A DNA stretch of 64,000 nt from Rhodocyclaceae bacterium. Its GTDB lineage: Bacteria; Pseudomonadota; Gammaproteobacteria; Burkholderiales; Rhodocyclaceae. The stretch covers positions 62,001-126,000 of the forward strand of contig VMSX01000010.1 in NCBI GenBank assembly GCA_013791905.1, written 5' to 3'. The notes below the pieces were generated by a model. It did not search any database, was not told the origin of the DNA, and saw nothing but the letters and a program-made list of their open reading frames with translations. A program made the translations under genes and the position numbers. Positions 19,166 through 28,542 of this stretch are shown here, one piece after another. The first letter of the stretch is position 1. Every line of letters starts with the position of its first letter.

Positions 19166-21073
19166 TTACTGCCCCGCCGTCTCACGATACTTCAGCGGCC
19201 CACCGGTGAATGGCGCGAAACCGGTGCCAAAGATCACGCCGGCGTCGGCCAGGTCGGCATCGGCAACGACACCATCGGCGACCAGTTTTTCGGTGCGGTC
19301 GATCAGCGGTTTCACCAGACTCGCTGCCAGGTCGGCCGGCGCCGTTCCGCCAGCGCCGACTTTCTTCGCCTTGCCGCTACTCCAGTCGTAAAAACCCTGG
19401 CCGGTTTTCTTGCCCAGTTGTTTTTTCTCGACCAAGGCCAGCAGGCATTTAGGCGGTTCGGCGCCATCGGCCAATTGCTTGCCGGCCGCCAGTGCGATGT
19501 CGAGGCCGACGGTGTCGGCCAGTTCGATCGGGCCCATCGGCATGCCGAAGGCGAGCATGGCTTCATCGACCGCTTCAGCTGAAACACCCGCATCGACAGC
19601 GCGCATCGCGGCCAACATGTAGGGGGCCAGCACGGCATTGACCAGAAAGCCCGGCATGCTCTTGACCGGCAGCGGCAACTTGTCAATTTGGCGCACAAAA
19701 GCACAGGCCGCCTGCACCATTGCCGGGTCGGCACCCTCCGCCGCGACCACCTCGACCAGGGGCATCATCGCCACCGGGTTGAAGAAGTGGATGCCGACCA
19801 ATCGTTCGGGTTGTTTCAGCACGCTGCGCAAGTCCTCCAGACGCAGGCTGGAGGTATTGGTGGCCAGCACTGCCCCCGGTTTCATCTGCGGTTCCAGCGC
19901 ACGGAACAGTGCGTGCTTGGCTTCGACATTCTCGAAAATCGCCTCGATGACGACATCGGCATGCGCCACGCCGGCACCACTCACGTCCGGGATCAGCCGG
20001 TCGAAGGCCTCACGCACCCGCAAGGGCTCGCGCAAGCGCCGGGTGAACAGCGTATGAGCGCGCTTCAAGGCAGGGGCGATGCGTTCCAGACCCTGATCCT
20101 GCAAGCTCACGGTCATGCCGCGCAGCACGCACCAGGCGGCGATATCGCCGCCCATCGTGCCGGCGCCGATCACATGCACGCGCTTTGCCTTGAATGCGGA
20201 CTCCTTGCCGAAACTCTTCAGACGCTCCTGCAGGAAGAAGACACGCACCAGGTTTTTTGCCGTCGGCGAACTAATGATGCGATCAAGATTTTCCGGTGCC
20301 GCCAGGGCATTGCCCTGATGCTTGGCCCACAGGTCGATGATCGCGTAGGGCGCCGGATAGTGTTCCGGCCGGGCCTTCTTCGCGACCTGCTTGCGCGCGC
20401 CGTTGGCGACGATGGATTTCAACGGGCCATTCAGCAATCGTTGCAACAGGGGCAACTTGCGCCGCGGCTGGCCAGACTGCACCAGCAGTCGGGCGGCCGC
20501 CATCATGACGCGCGGCGGCACCGCTTCGTCGGCGAGACCCATGCGTTTGGCACGCTTGGCATCCAGCGTCTTGCCGGTCAGCATCAGGTCCAGCGCGGCA
20601 GTCGGCCCGATACGCTGTGGCAGGCGCAACATGCCGCCCCAGCCGGGGAAAATGCCGAGCATGACCTCGGGCAAGCCGAATTTGGTACCCGGCTCGTCGA
20701 CCGCCAGCAGGTACCGGCAGGCCAGCGACAGTTCCAGCCCGCCGCCCAGACAGTGGCCACGCACCAGCGACAGCGTCGGATAAGGCACAGCCGCCAACCG
20801 GTTGAAAAGATCCCAACCGCGGGCGATCAGCACCCGCCCTTTTTCGGCGCTGTCCAGTTGGGTGAATTCCTGGATGTCGGCGCCGGCAATGAATCCTGCC
20901 GTCTTGCCCGAGCGAATGATCAAGCCCTTGGGCGGTGACCGATCCAGTTGGTCGAGAAGTTCCCTGAATTCGGCCAGCACCTCGGCCGACATGACATTGC
21001 TTGACTCTCCGGCCCTGTCGAGGGTTGCCCAGACCAGATCATTTTCGTCGCGTTCGATTTGCCAATGTTTCAT
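19166..21073 (-). CDS. fadJ: Enoyl-CoA hydratase/3-hydroxyacyl-CoA dehydrogenase, hydratase-first fusion
   Basis: Bifunctional beta-oxidation enzyme of 635 residues in the usual FadB/FadJ order. The crotonase comes first (GFIAGADIQEF near residue 62, GHCLGGGLELSLACRYLLA near 105). The NAD-binding hydroxyacyl-CoA dehydrogenase follows (VHVIGAGTMGGDIAAWC near 290, ATNTSSL and GIHFFNPV). Start ATG 21073 lies one base past the thiolase stop (TGA-G-ATG), so the two are coupled. An R1 repeat encodes [12 protein letters not shown] in the linker between the two HAD C-terminal subdomains. The symbol is by similarity; FadB is also possible. Confidence 0.9.
   Translation of the reverse strand: MKHWQIERDENDLVWATLDRAGESSNVMSAEVLAEFRELLDQLDRSPPKGLIIRSGKTAGFIAGADIQEFTQLDSAEKGRVLIARGWDLFNRLAAVPYPTLSLVRGHCLGGGLELSLACRYLLAVDEPGTKFGLPEVMLGIFPGWGGMLRLPQRIGPTAALDLMLTGKTLDAKRAKRMGLADEAVPPRVMMAAARLLVQSGQPRRKLPLLQRLLNGPLKSIVANGARKQVAKKARPEHYPAPYAIIDLWAKHQGNALAAPENLDRIISSPTAKNLVRVFFLQERLKSFGKESAFKAKRVHVIGAGTMGGDIAAWCVLRGMTVSLQDQGLERIAPALKRAHTLFTRRLREPLRVREAFDRLIPDVSGAGVAHADVVIEAIFENVEAKHALFRALEPQMKPGAVLATNTSSLRLEDLRSVLKQPERLVGIHFFNPVAMMPLVEVVAAEGADPAMVQAACAFVRQIDKLPLPVKSMPGFLVNAVLAPYMLAAMRAVDAGVSAEAVDEAMLAFGMPMGPIELADTVGLDIALAAGKQLADGAEPPKCLLALVEKKQLGKKTGQGFYDWSSGKAKKVGAGGTAPADLAASLVKPLIDRTEKLVADGVVADADLADAGVIFGTGFAPFTGGPLKYRETAGQ
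19339..19364. repeat. R1 repeat copy inside fadJ
   Basis: GCCGTTCCGCCAGCGCCGAC (19341-19360) matches the R1 core exactly and is read in fadJ as the peptide VGAGGTA. It sits at a surface-linker position after the DWSSGKAKK segment. Confidence 0.7.
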
Positions 21074-21074
21074 C

Positions 21075-22361
21075 TCAGCAAGCCTCCACCAGCATTGCCC
21101 CACCCAGACCGCCGCCGATACAAATGGTGGCGATGCCGCGCTTGGCTTTCTCACGCCGTAGCACATGCAGCAGATGCAGCACGATGCGCGTTCCCGAGGC
21201 GCCGACCGGATGGCCGATCGACACCGCGCCGCCATCGACATTCAGGCGGCTGTCAGCAAGCAGCCCCAGCGCCCCCGGCAAATCGAGTTGCTCGCGACAA
21301 TAGGCATCGTCCTGCCAGGCGGCCTGACAGGCCAGCACCTGCGCGGCAAAGGCTTCGTTCAGTTCCCAGTAGTCGATGTCGGCCAGAGTCAGCTTGTTGC
21401 GCTGCAGCAGCGGCGTCGACGCATGGACCGGGCCAAGACCCATCATGGCCGGGTCGAGTCCGGCCCACTGGCTGTCAACGATGCGGCCAAGCGGCTTGAG
21501 GTTCCAGCGCGCGACTGCCGCCTCGCTGGCGAGCACCACCCAGGCTGCGCCATCGGTAATCTGCGAGCTGTTGGCGGCGGTGATGTTGCCGTACTTTTTG
21601 TCGAAGAACGGCTTCGGCTTGGCCATGCCGGCCAGGCTGGCGTCGTCGCGCACGCCATCATCCACGGCATATACCGTGCCGTCGGCATCCACCACCGGCA
21701 CGACCTCATCAAAATGTCCGGCCGCCCGGCCGGAAAGCGCCCGCTGATGGCTGCGTACCGAAAATTCGTCCATCTGCTGCCGATTGATGCCGAAGCGCCA
21801 AGCCAGATTTTCTGCCGTCTGCCCCATCAACAGACCGACCATCGGGTCGGTCAGGCCCTTCATCAGACCGATCACCGGAGAGAACAGCGCAGCGGGCTTG
21901 AGTTTCAGGAAATGGCCGAGCTTTTGCCTCGCTGTGCGCATCTGCATCATGGCGGCGAACCAGCGCACCATGGCGTCGGAATACAACAGCGGCGCGCGCG
22001 ACAGCGCATCGACTCCACCCGCCAACACCAGTTCGGCGCGGCCCGACTGGATGTTGACCATGGCCGAATCTATGGCCTGCATGCCGGAAGCACAGTTGCG
22101 CATCACCGTCCAAGCCGGCACCTTATGACCACAGCCGAGGCGCAACGAAACCAGGCGACCGATGTTGGTTTCATCTGGTGACGGCGCGGCACAGCCGAGG
22201 ATGACCTCGTCGAGATCCTGCGGCGCAAAGGGCTGGCGCAGCAGCAGCGCACGCCCAGCTTGCGTCGCCAGATCGGAAGCGGCAAACGGGCCGGGGCCGG
22301 TCTTGGCCTTCAAAAACGGCGTGCGTGCGCCATCGACGACATAAATCGCTTTTCCGCTCAT
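21075..22361 (-). CDS. Acetyl-CoA C-acetyltransferase (thiolase, FadI-like)
   Basis: Thiolase of 428 residues completing the second beta-oxidation set. The nucleophile Cys is in MRNCASGMQAIDSAM (about residue 90). The other active-site blocks are NEAFAAQVLACQ, GGAVSIGHPVGASGT and the Cys in TICIGGGLGGAMLVE. The extra length relative to fadA (398) lies mainly in the central loop domain. It sits between fadE (2 bp upstream) and fadJ (1 bp downstream), all coupled. Confidence 0.92.
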   Translation of the reverse strand: MSGKAIYVVDGARTPFLKAKTGPGPFAASDLATQAGRALLLRQPFAPQDLDEVILGCAAPSPDETNIGRLVSLRLGCGHKVPAWTVMRNCASGMQAIDSAMVNIQSGRAELVLAGGVDALSRAPLLYSDAMVRWFAAMMQMRTARQKLGHFLKLKPAALFSPVIGLMKGLTDPMVGLLMGQTAENLAWRFGINRQQMDEFSVRSHQRALSGRAAGHFDEVVPVVDADGTVYAVDDGVRDDASLAGMAKPKPFFDKKYGNITAANSSQITDGAAWVVLASEAAVARWNLKPLGRIVDSQWAGLDPAMMGLGPVHASTPLLQRNKLTLADIDYWELNEAFAAQVLACQAAWQDDAYCREQLDLPGALGLLADSRLNVDGGAVSIGHPVGASGTRIVLHLLHVLRREKAKRGIATICIGGGLGGAMLVEAC

Positions 22362-22363
22362 GA

Positions 22364-24718
22364 TCAGGCCCCCATGCGCGATGCGGGGGGTTTGTTCGCC
22401 GTCGCCACGCCAAAATCGAACGGAAAATCATCGACGCGCACGACGATATCGCGCAGCGCATTGCGGCGTTTCATCACTTCATATTCCGTCGGCGAAATCA
22501 CGCCAATCTCGGCAGCCACCAACGCGATATCGCGCACGTTGGCGCGCGGGTCGCCCTCGAAACGGCCGGCCTTTTCAGCCGCGCGGATCTTCGCTTCAAT
22601 CGGCTCGGCCTCCAGCGTAGCCAGCAGCGCCAGTTCGATGGCACCAACCGGCTCGTTCTCAGTGGTCGGCAGATAGCATTCGGCCGTCAGGCGATCGCGC
22701 GTCGCGGACGGCCCGATCAGGGCCTTGGCGACCTCGTGGCCGAGATCGTCGGAGGGGAACACATAGGGATAGCCCCAGGGGAAAATACTGCGATGCAGGA
22801 TGGCGCCAACAAAGCGGATCGGGAAATTGGCGATCACGCCTTCGAAAGCCTGCTGCGCCTTGTACATCGAATCCCAGATCGCCCAATGGGCCAGCGGCGC
22901 ATCGGCCTGCTGGCGACCCTCGTCCTCATAACGCTTCAGCGTGCAGGACATCAGATACATCTGCGAAAGGATGTCGCCAAGCCGGCCGGAAATCTTCTCG
23001 CGACGCTTGGCACTGCCACCCAGCACCAGCAGCGAAATATCCGTGAGAAAGGCGAAAGCTGACGAGAAGCGGGTGAGTTGCTGGTAATAGCGGCGCATTT
23101 CTGGCGCCACGTTGGCACCAACCGGGACGAAGTGCGACCCGGTCATGCCTAGCCAAAGTGCATAAAAGCCGTTTCTGATGGTAAAGCCGATATGCGCCCA
23201 CAGCGCCTTGTCGAAATCGAAGAGGCCCTTGTTTTCATCAGGATTTTGCGCCGCCTGCATCTCGGGCAGGAGATAGGGGTGGCAGCGGATGGCCCCCTGT
23301 CCGAAAATGATCAGGGAGCGGGTCAGGATGTTGGCACCCTCGACAGTGATGCCAATTGGCGTCTGCTGGTAGGCGCGGCCGAGAAAATTGGATGGGCCGA
23401 GGCAGATGCCCTTGCCGCCGATAATATCCATGCCGTCATTGACCACCTGGCGGGCGCGCTCGGTGACGTGGTATTTGGCGATGGCGGAAACCACCGACGG
23501 CTTCTCGCCGAGATCGACGGCACCGGCCGTCATCTTGCGCGTGGCATCCATCAGGTAAGTGTAGGCACCCATACGCGTCAGCGCCTCCTCGACACCCTCG
23601 AAGCGGCCCACCGCCAACTTGAACTGGCTGCGCACACGGGCGTAGCCGCCGACGGCGCGCGCCGCCATCTGCACCATGCCGACATGGGACGCTGGCAAGG
23701 AAATCGAACGCCCCGCCGCCAGACATTCCATCAACATGCGCCAGCCCTGACCGGCATTCGCCGGCCCGCCGATGATGAAATCGAGCGGCATGAAGACATC
23801 GGTGCCGCGCGTCGGGCCGGTCGTGAACATCGCGTTCAGCGGGAAATGACGGCGCCCGGTGTCCACGCCGGGATGATCGTAAGGCACGATCGCGCAGGTG
23901 ATGCCGATGTCCTTATTGCTGCCCAGCAGTCCATCCGGGTCATACAGGCGAAAGGCCAGGCCAAGGAGGGTGCACAGCGGCGCCAGCGTGATATAGCGCT
24001 TGTCCCAGGTGACGCGCATGCCGAGCACTTCCTTGCCCTGCCACATGCCCTTGCAGACAATGCCGCTATCCGGGATCGACGCCGCATCGGAACCGGCCCA
24101 CGGACTGGTCAGCGCGAAAGCGGGCACTTCAATGCCCTTGGCCAGGCGCGGCAGATAGTGGTTTTTCTGTTCCTCGGTACCGTAGTGCAGCAGCAGTTCG
24201 GCCGGGCCGAGCGAATTCGGCACCATCACCGAGACGGCCATTGCCGACGAACGGGTAGAGAGCTTGGTGATCACCTGCGAATGCGCATAGGCGGAAAATT
24301 CCAGGCCGCCATAGCGCTTTGGAATGATCATGCCGAGGAAGCCCTTGTCCTTGAGGTAGCGCCAGGCTGCCTCGGGCATATCGTAAAGTTCGTGCGTCAC
24401 CTGCCAGTCATCGACAAGGCTGCAGGCGGTGGTCACCTCGTTGTCCATGAAGGACTGTTCGGCGGCAGTCAGTTTGGGTTGCGGGTAGGCATGCAGTTTC
24501 TGCCAGTTCGGTCGACCGCGAAACAGTTCGCCCTCCCACCAGACGGTGCCGGCCTCAAGTGCCTCTTTCTCGGTATCCGACATCTGCGGCAGCAGGCTGC
24601 GATATGTGGCAAATATTGGCCGGGTAATCAGCGTGCGGCGCAATGGCCGAACCAGAAACAGAGCCGCCACGATTGCCAGGACGGCAATACCCAGCAGCAG
24701 GGTGATGGAGGTGCTCAT
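22364..24718 (-). CDS. fadE: Membrane-associated acyl-CoA dehydrogenase
   Basis: Acyl-CoA dehydrogenase of 784 residues in the long FadE class (E. coli FadE is about 814). An N-terminal hydrophobic helix (ITLLLGIAVLAIVAALFLV) is followed by the basic PLRRTLITRP segment, suggesting inner-membrane attachment. The dehydrogenase core has FALTSPWAGSDAASIPDSG near residue 205 and GKGICLGPSNFLGRAYQ near 435, then a FadE-specific C-terminal region. It catalyses the first, FAD-linked oxidation of acyl-CoA; electrons would pass to ETF and the ETF-ubiquinone oxidoreductase encoded at 61376. It is the first catalytic gene after tetR. Confidence 0.93.
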   Translation of the reverse strand: MSTSITLLLGIAVLAIVAALFLVRPLRRTLITRPIFATYRSLLPQMSDTEKEALEAGTVWWEGELFRGRPNWQKLHAYPQPKLTAAEQSFMDNEVTTACSLVDDWQVTHELYDMPEAAWRYLKDKGFLGMIIPKRYGGLEFSAYAHSQVITKLSTRSSAMAVSVMVPNSLGPAELLLHYGTEEQKNHYLPRLAKGIEVPAFALTSPWAGSDAASIPDSGIVCKGMWQGKEVLGMRVTWDKRYITLAPLCTLLGLAFRLYDPDGLLGSNKDIGITCAIVPYDHPGVDTGRRHFPLNAMFTTGPTRGTDVFMPLDFIIGGPANAGQGWRMLMECLAAGRSISLPASHVGMVQMAARAVGGYARVRSQFKLAVGRFEGVEEALTRMGAYTYLMDATRKMTAGAVDLGEKPSVVSAIAKYHVTERARQVVNDGMDIIGGKGICLGPSNFLGRAYQQTPIGITVEGANILTRSLIIFGQGAIRCHPYLLPEMQAAQNPDENKGLFDFDKALWAHIGFTIRNGFYALWLGMTGSHFVPVGANVAPEMRRYYQQLTRFSSAFAFLTDISLLVLGGSAKRREKISGRLGDILSQMYLMSCTLKRYEDEGRQQADAPLAHWAIWDSMYKAQQAFEGVIANFPIRFVGAILHRSIFPWGYPYVFPSDDLGHEVAKALIGPSATRDRLTAECYLPTTENEPVGAIELALLATLEAEPIEAKIRAAEKAGRFEGDPRANVRDIALVAAEIGVISPTEYEVMKRRNALRDIVVRVDDFPFDFGVATANKPPASRMGA

Positions 24719-24786
24719 GCTTTGAATCTCCTGATTGAGCCGGCTTGATCGGATTGCTGTGTGCCGGCGATACTGAACGTGCGGAT

Positions 24787-25449
24787 TTAAAAATGTGGCA
24801 ATGGGGCGCGCAAGCCACCAAGCAAAAATGACATCAGGCGTTCCGGCAAGCGGTCGAGACGATCAATGGCATCCTCGTCAGCGACCTGCCAGTCGGTGAC
24901 CAGCCGCAAGGCATCCGTGCCGGCAATCGCGTAGGACGTCGCGCCCAGCATGAAATGAAAGCGCCACGCGATCTCGGCACGCGGCACATTCGGCAAGGCC
25001 TTGAACAACGCCGCCTTGTATCGCTCGACAACTTCCTGATATTCGTCGGCAAGAAAAGTGCGGATGAAGTCGGCCGGATCGGTCAGTGTGCGGCCAAGGA
25101 GGCGCAGAAAAGTGACCCCGCCGCGCGATTCATCCTGTGCCATGCTCAGCAACGTGCCGAAAAATCCCTCGACAATCTGCGACGGCTTCAGTGGCTTGTC
25201 CCCAGCTTTCTTTTCCATTTCATCCAGAACGCGGAGTCGCTCGGTATTCAGCCACGCCAGCCGACGCCGGAATACTTCCCGCATCAAGGCCTCCTTGGAG
25301 CCGAAGTGATAATTCACGGACGCCAGATTGACACCGGCCGCGCCGGTAATCTGGCGCATCGAGGTGCCATCAAAGCCATTTTCCGTAAACAATCGCTCCG
25401 CTGCATCAAGAATGCGTTCGCGTGTATCGACAGAACGCGCTTCAGCCAT
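24787..25449 (-). CDS. TetR/AcrR family regulator, PsrA-like
   Basis: Repressor of 220 residues. The N-terminal helix-turn-helix (RERILDAAERLFTENGFDG then TSMRQITGAAGVNLASVNYHF) closely resembles PsrA and other TetR-type fatty-acid regulators that release DNA on binding acyl-CoA or fatty acid. It has a C-terminal ligand domain and a strong AGGAGG ribosome site. It lies 68 bp upstream of fadE in the same direction, so it is probably cotranscribed with fadE, thiolase and fadJ. An operator-like motif in its own promoter matches that at fadB, suggesting autoregulation and control of both operons. Confidence 0.9.
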   Translation of the reverse strand: MAEARSVDTRERILDAAERLFTENGFDGTSMRQITGAAGVNLASVNYHFGSKEALMREVFRRRLAWLNTERLRVLDEMEKKAGDKPLKPSQIVEGFFGTLLSMAQDESRGGVTFLRLLGRTLTDPADFIRTFLADEYQEVVERYKAALFKALPNVPRAEIAWRFHFMLGATSYAIAGTDALRLVTDWQVADEDAIDRLDRLPERLMSFLLGGLRAPLPHF

Positions 25450-25464
25450 GAGTACCCTCCTGTT

Positions 25465-25512
25465 AATTCATACGTTCGTTTAAATGTTAGGGAAGATACC
25501 AATGCAAGGCAA
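25465..25512 (-). promoter_or_regulatory. tetR-fadE operon promoter and operator
   Basis: On the minus strand TTGCCT (25512-25507) and TAACAT (25489-25484) are 17 bp apart. The motif AAACGAACGTATGAATT (25481-25465) follows just downstream of the -10. It matches the fadB operator AAACAAACGTTTGATT as AAAC-R-AACGT-W-TGA. The layout, operator over the start site, is the same at both promoters. Confidence 0.6.
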
Positions 25513-25537
25513 GGGATTTTTTGCGCTCCTCCCGGAA

Positions 25538-25590
25538 AAAGTCGGCGTGACCGCAGGGAATCCCCTTTTCGGGACTGGCGGGACGGCGGT
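25538..25590. repeat. R1 repeat, long form
   Basis: GTCGGCG (25541-25547) is followed by about 27 bp (TGACCGCAGGGAATCCCC and onward) and then CTGGCGGGACGGCG (25575-25588). Similar long forms lie at 29112-29159 and, degraded, at 38408-38456. The short R1 copies lack the 27-bp middle. GACCG and CGGTC at its edges can pair. Confidence 0.6.
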
Positions 25591-25606
25591 CAAAGGCAGA
25601 GCCCTG

Positions 25607-25655
25607 CCAGAGCCCCTCTCCCCTGCCCTCTCCCGCAAGGGGAGAGGGAGAAAAC
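25607..25655. repeat. R2 CTCTCCC-type inverted repeat
   Basis: Paired CCCTCTCCC and GGGAGAGGG blocks form a hairpin (CCCTCTCCCGCAAGGGGAGAGGG-type arrangement at about 25627-25650). The same family appears inside the first hybrid kinase gene at 42938-43028. Confidence 0.55.
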
Positions 25656-25679
25656 CGGCACCACCGCAACCCACGCCCC

Positions 25680-25834
25680 AGTAGCCTTGCCGCCGGGCCG
25701 CCCCAAGGCAAGGCGACACGCGGCGCCAGCCGCAACCCGCTGCCAATCGTGAAGGGGAGCACCCCTAATAAAACGAGCGTAGCGAGCAACAGTCACCCCT
25801 CCCGCGCGGGAGGGGCTGGGGAGGGCGGGTCTCC
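25680..25834. repeat. R3 composite intergenic repeat
   Basis: It runs GCCGGGCCGCCCCAAGGCAA, ACACGCGGCGCCAGCCGCAA, GGGAGCACCCC, GAGCGTAGCGAG, AACAGTCACCCC and a CCCTCCCGCGCGGGAGGGG hairpin. It aligns along most of its length with 8380-8515 and with the reverse complements of 31697-31850 and 60789-60893. With 25538-25655 it fills the 386-bp gap between the chemoreceptor and tetR. No gene was seen in this gap. Confidence 0.7.
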
Positions 25835-25836
25835 TA

Positions 25837-27933
25837 TTAGCCTCGCTTGATCAATTCGAACTGCGCCACCACGTTGCGCAACTCGGCCGAGGTCGCGCTG
25901 AGCGCCTCGACGCATTGTTGGGCGTTGCGCGCCGACTGCGTGTTCTGCTCGATCAGGGACGACACTTGCTCCATATTCACTGCGACATCCTGGCTGGCGA
26001 CCGCCTGCTCCCGCGAGGCGGCGGCGATGGTGTCGGCCATGGTCGCCACTTCGTCGCTCGAAACGCGAATCTTGTCGAGGCCGGTCACACTGGCCTGCAT
26101 CAGGCCCATGCCAACCTCCACCTCGCTCACCGCCTGTTCCATCGACGCCACCGCCTGATGGGTCACCTTCCGGAATTCGCTGACCGTATTGTTGATGTCG
26201 GTGGTAGACAACGACGTCCGCTCAGCGAGTTTTCTCACCTCGTCAGCCACCACAGCGAAACCGCGGCCTTGATCGCCGGCGCGCGCCGCCTCGATGGCGG
26301 CATTCAGCGCCAGCAGATTGGTCTGATCGGCGATCTCGCGAATCGTCTTGGTGATGACGCCGATCTTTTCGATGGCCCGGTTCAGGTCGCCGATGTTTGC
26401 GTTCGAAGCCTGCACCGCCTCGACCACGCGCGTGGTCGCCGCCATGCTGCTGTCCATGCTGCGCGTGCTGTCCGCAACCAGCGCTTTGGACTGGCTGGCG
26501 GCTTGCGCGGTGTTATTGACACTTGACGCCACCTCGCCTACCGACACGGTGAGTTCCTCGGTCGCCGCCGCCGTACCCTGCACGCGATCATGCTGCTGCA
26601 CCGACTGAGCTACCACACGGTCCATTTCCGCCCCCAATTTCTTGCTCTCATCATCCAGGGCAATCGATACCAGACGCACTTCGTCGAGGACCACCTTCAG
26701 ATTCACCTGCATGGCCGCCAGGGTGCACAGCAATTGTCCGGCCTCGTCGCGACGGGAGATATCGATGTCATCGGTCAGCACGCCAGCAGCGATGCGTTCG
26801 AAGTGAGCGATGGCCTGGCGCATTGGCGTGACGATCGCCTTGACCAGAAGCCCCCCGACCACCACGACCAGGAAGATCGCCGCGAGCGTGCCGAAAATGG
26901 CCGCATTGCGCACCCACGCATACTTTTGCTCAGCCTTGCCATGGGTTTTGACGCCTTCATCAACAAGATAACGCTGCAAAGCTTCGCCCTGCTCCCGCAG
27001 CTTGCTGTACAGCGGGTTCACCTTGGTCAGCAGCAGCGCCTGGGCAGTATCGTAATCGCCAGCGGTCAGCGCATCCCGCGCGAGCCCCACACCTTCCTTC
27101 GAATAAGCGTCGCGTGCCGCGAAAAAGGCCTCGGCCAGCGCCTGCTCAGCGGCGCTTTTGGGTTTCTTTGCGTAAATCGCGCGCAAGTCTTCAATGGTCT
27201 TGCGGTTGGCCAGCGTCGCATCGAGGTGCAGCGTAACCGGATGGTTGTGCATCTTGCTGTACGGGTTGTCCGGGCTGTGCTGCAAGGCAAGCATGATCTG
27301 CGCACGGTTGTCGGCCAGTATTTCGGTCATCTTGGCAACGGACATCGCCGGCTCCATGTGCTCATCGTAGGCGGTGCGCAACGCTTCGTTGCTCTGGCTC
27401 AAGCCGACGACGCCAATGATGGAGCCAATCGCAATCATCACCGCCATCAGGGTCATGACGCCGATCAGGCGGGTACGAATCGACAAGCCCGCCAGAAAGC
27501 CGCCGGCTTTCGGCAGTTTGCCCTGGCCGGCATTGATCTGCTGGTAGAGCGCTTCGGCCGCGCGCACCTGTTCGCGGGCGGGTGCGGAACGCACGGACAG
27601 GTAACCTGTGGTTTCGCCGTTCTTGCGCAGCGGCACGGCAAAGGCGTCGACCCAGTAATGGTCGCCGTCCTTGCTACGATTCTTGACGATACCGCGCCAT
27701 GGCCGGCCCGCTTTCACCGTCTGCCACAGATCGGCAAAGGCCGCAGCCGGCATGTCCGGATGGCGCACGATATTGTGGCTCTTGCCGATCAATTCCTCTT
27801 TCGCAAATCCGGAAAGCTCGATGAATGCATCGTTGCAATAGGTGATGACGCCCTTCAGGTCGGTCTTGGAAACCAGATATTTCCCGGTGGGAAAAGGTTT
27901 TTCGTTTTGTGTGACAGGCCCGTTGTTTTTCAT
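25837..27933 (-). CDS. PAS-containing methyl-accepting chemotaxis protein (Aer-like)
   Basis: Chemoreceptor of 698 residues. The N-terminal PAS domain (about residues 10-120, [35 protein letters not shown]) is the cytoplasmic, Aer-type redox-sensing kind. Two helices (near residues 155-185 and 345-370) frame a periplasmic four-helix-like domain, followed by HAMP. The cytoplasmic signalling hairpin tip reads [41 protein letters not shown], the CheA/CheW contact site. ATG 27933 is chosen because [15 protein letters not shown] is the usual Aer-like start; an ATG at 28008 would add 25 residues. Aerotaxis or energy taxis is inferred. Confidence 0.9.
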   Translation of the reverse strand: MKNNGPVTQNEKPFPTGKYLVSKTDLKGVITYCNDAFIELSGFAKEELIGKSHNIVRHPDMPAAAFADLWQTVKAGRPWRGIVKNRSKDGDHYWVDAFAVPLRKNGETTGYLSVRSAPAREQVRAAEALYQQINAGQGKLPKAGGFLAGLSIRTRLIGVMTLMAVMIAIGSIIGVVGLSQSNEALRTAYDEHMEPAMSVAKMTEILADNRAQIMLALQHSPDNPYSKMHNHPVTLHLDATLANRKTIEDLRAIYAKKPKSAAEQALAEAFFAARDAYSKEGVGLARDALTAGDYDTAQALLLTKVNPLYSKLREQGEALQRYLVDEGVKTHGKAEQKYAWVRNAAIFGTLAAIFLVVVVGGLLVKAIVTPMRQAIAHFERIAAGVLTDDIDISRRDEAGQLLCTLAAMQVNLKVVLDEVRLVSIALDDESKKLGAEMDRVVAQSVQQHDRVQGTAAATEELTVSVGEVASSVNNTAQAASQSKALVADSTRSMDSSMAATTRVVEAVQASNANIGDLNRAIEKIGVITKTIREIADQTNLLALNAAIEAARAGDQGRGFAVVADEVRKLAERTSLSTTDINNTVSEFRKVTHQAVASMEQAVSEVEVGMGLMQASVTGLDKIRVSSDEVATMADTIAAASREQAVASQDVAVNMEQVSSLIEQNTQSARNAQQCVEALSATSAELRNVVAQFELIKRG

Positions 27934-28063
27934 CGTCTCGCTCTTTCTGGATAAATTGGAGTGATCGGTAATTTCTAATTCTTTAGCTAGCTGTGTGGTT
28001 TTATCCAAGCCTTTTAATATGCGCTTTTATCCTGCCTTGGTGCTAGTCGAGAAAGTGAGCTTC

Positions 28064-28519
28064 ATGCCCCTATTTCCTGCCTCACTCCTCCCTTTTGGCA
28101 GAAACCTCTGGCTGCCGGCAGCCATGCTCCTGGCACTCCTGCTTGCGTTGGGCTTTTACGTCCCCGCTACTGACTTCGCCCTGTTGTTGCTTGTCGCGAC
28201 CACCCTGGCGGCGATCTTCATGCTCTGGAACGCCTATGCGAACTTGCGCAGAACACTGGGAGGCTCCGCGGACGAAATTCACGCCCAGATGATCAGGATC
28301 ACCCGCGGTGATTTTTCCTCTGACATTACGGTGTCCTCCGGCATGGAAAACAGCATGCTCGCGGATCTGGGCAAAATGCAGAAAATACTGCATGCCCAAG
28401 CAATCGCACACAAACTGTCCGAGGATGCCATGCGCGCCAGCACTGAGCACCTTAACGAAGCGCAGCGCCACGCGCATCGCTCAGCAACTTCAGCGATGTC
28501 CGTGCTGCGGATCGGTTAA
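28064..28519 (+). CDS. Small two-helix membrane protein with HAMP-like segment, possible receptor remnant
   Basis: Product of 151 residues from ATG 28064; in-frame ATGs at 27995 and 28019 are possible. Two hydrophobic helices (LWLPAAMLLALLLALGFYV and FALLLLVATTLAAIFML) precede a segment (TLGGSADEIHAQMIRITRG) like the linker into HAMP in chemoreceptors. It then continues with a short helix ending HLNEAQRHAHRSATSAMSVLRIG. No signalling, kinase or cyclase domain follows. It may be the N-terminal stump of a receptor or sensor kinase, or a genuine small membrane protein. It diverges from the adjacent chemoreceptor. Confidence 0.55.
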   Translation: MPLFPASLLPFGRNLWLPAAMLLALLLALGFYVPATDFALLLLVATTLAAIFMLWNAYANLRRTLGGSADEIHAQMIRITRGDFSSDITVSSGMENSMLADLGKMQKILHAQAIAHKLSEDAMRASTEHLNEAQRHAHRSATSAMSVLRIG

Positions 28520-28542
28520 ACGTGACTTGTGACACAGTCAAA

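Noticed and set aside
26590-27954. Plus-strand open frame of 454 codons
   Set aside because: Antisense to the chemoreceptor, whose signalling-domain motifs are unmistakable; the His/Gln-rich product is typical of shadow frames.
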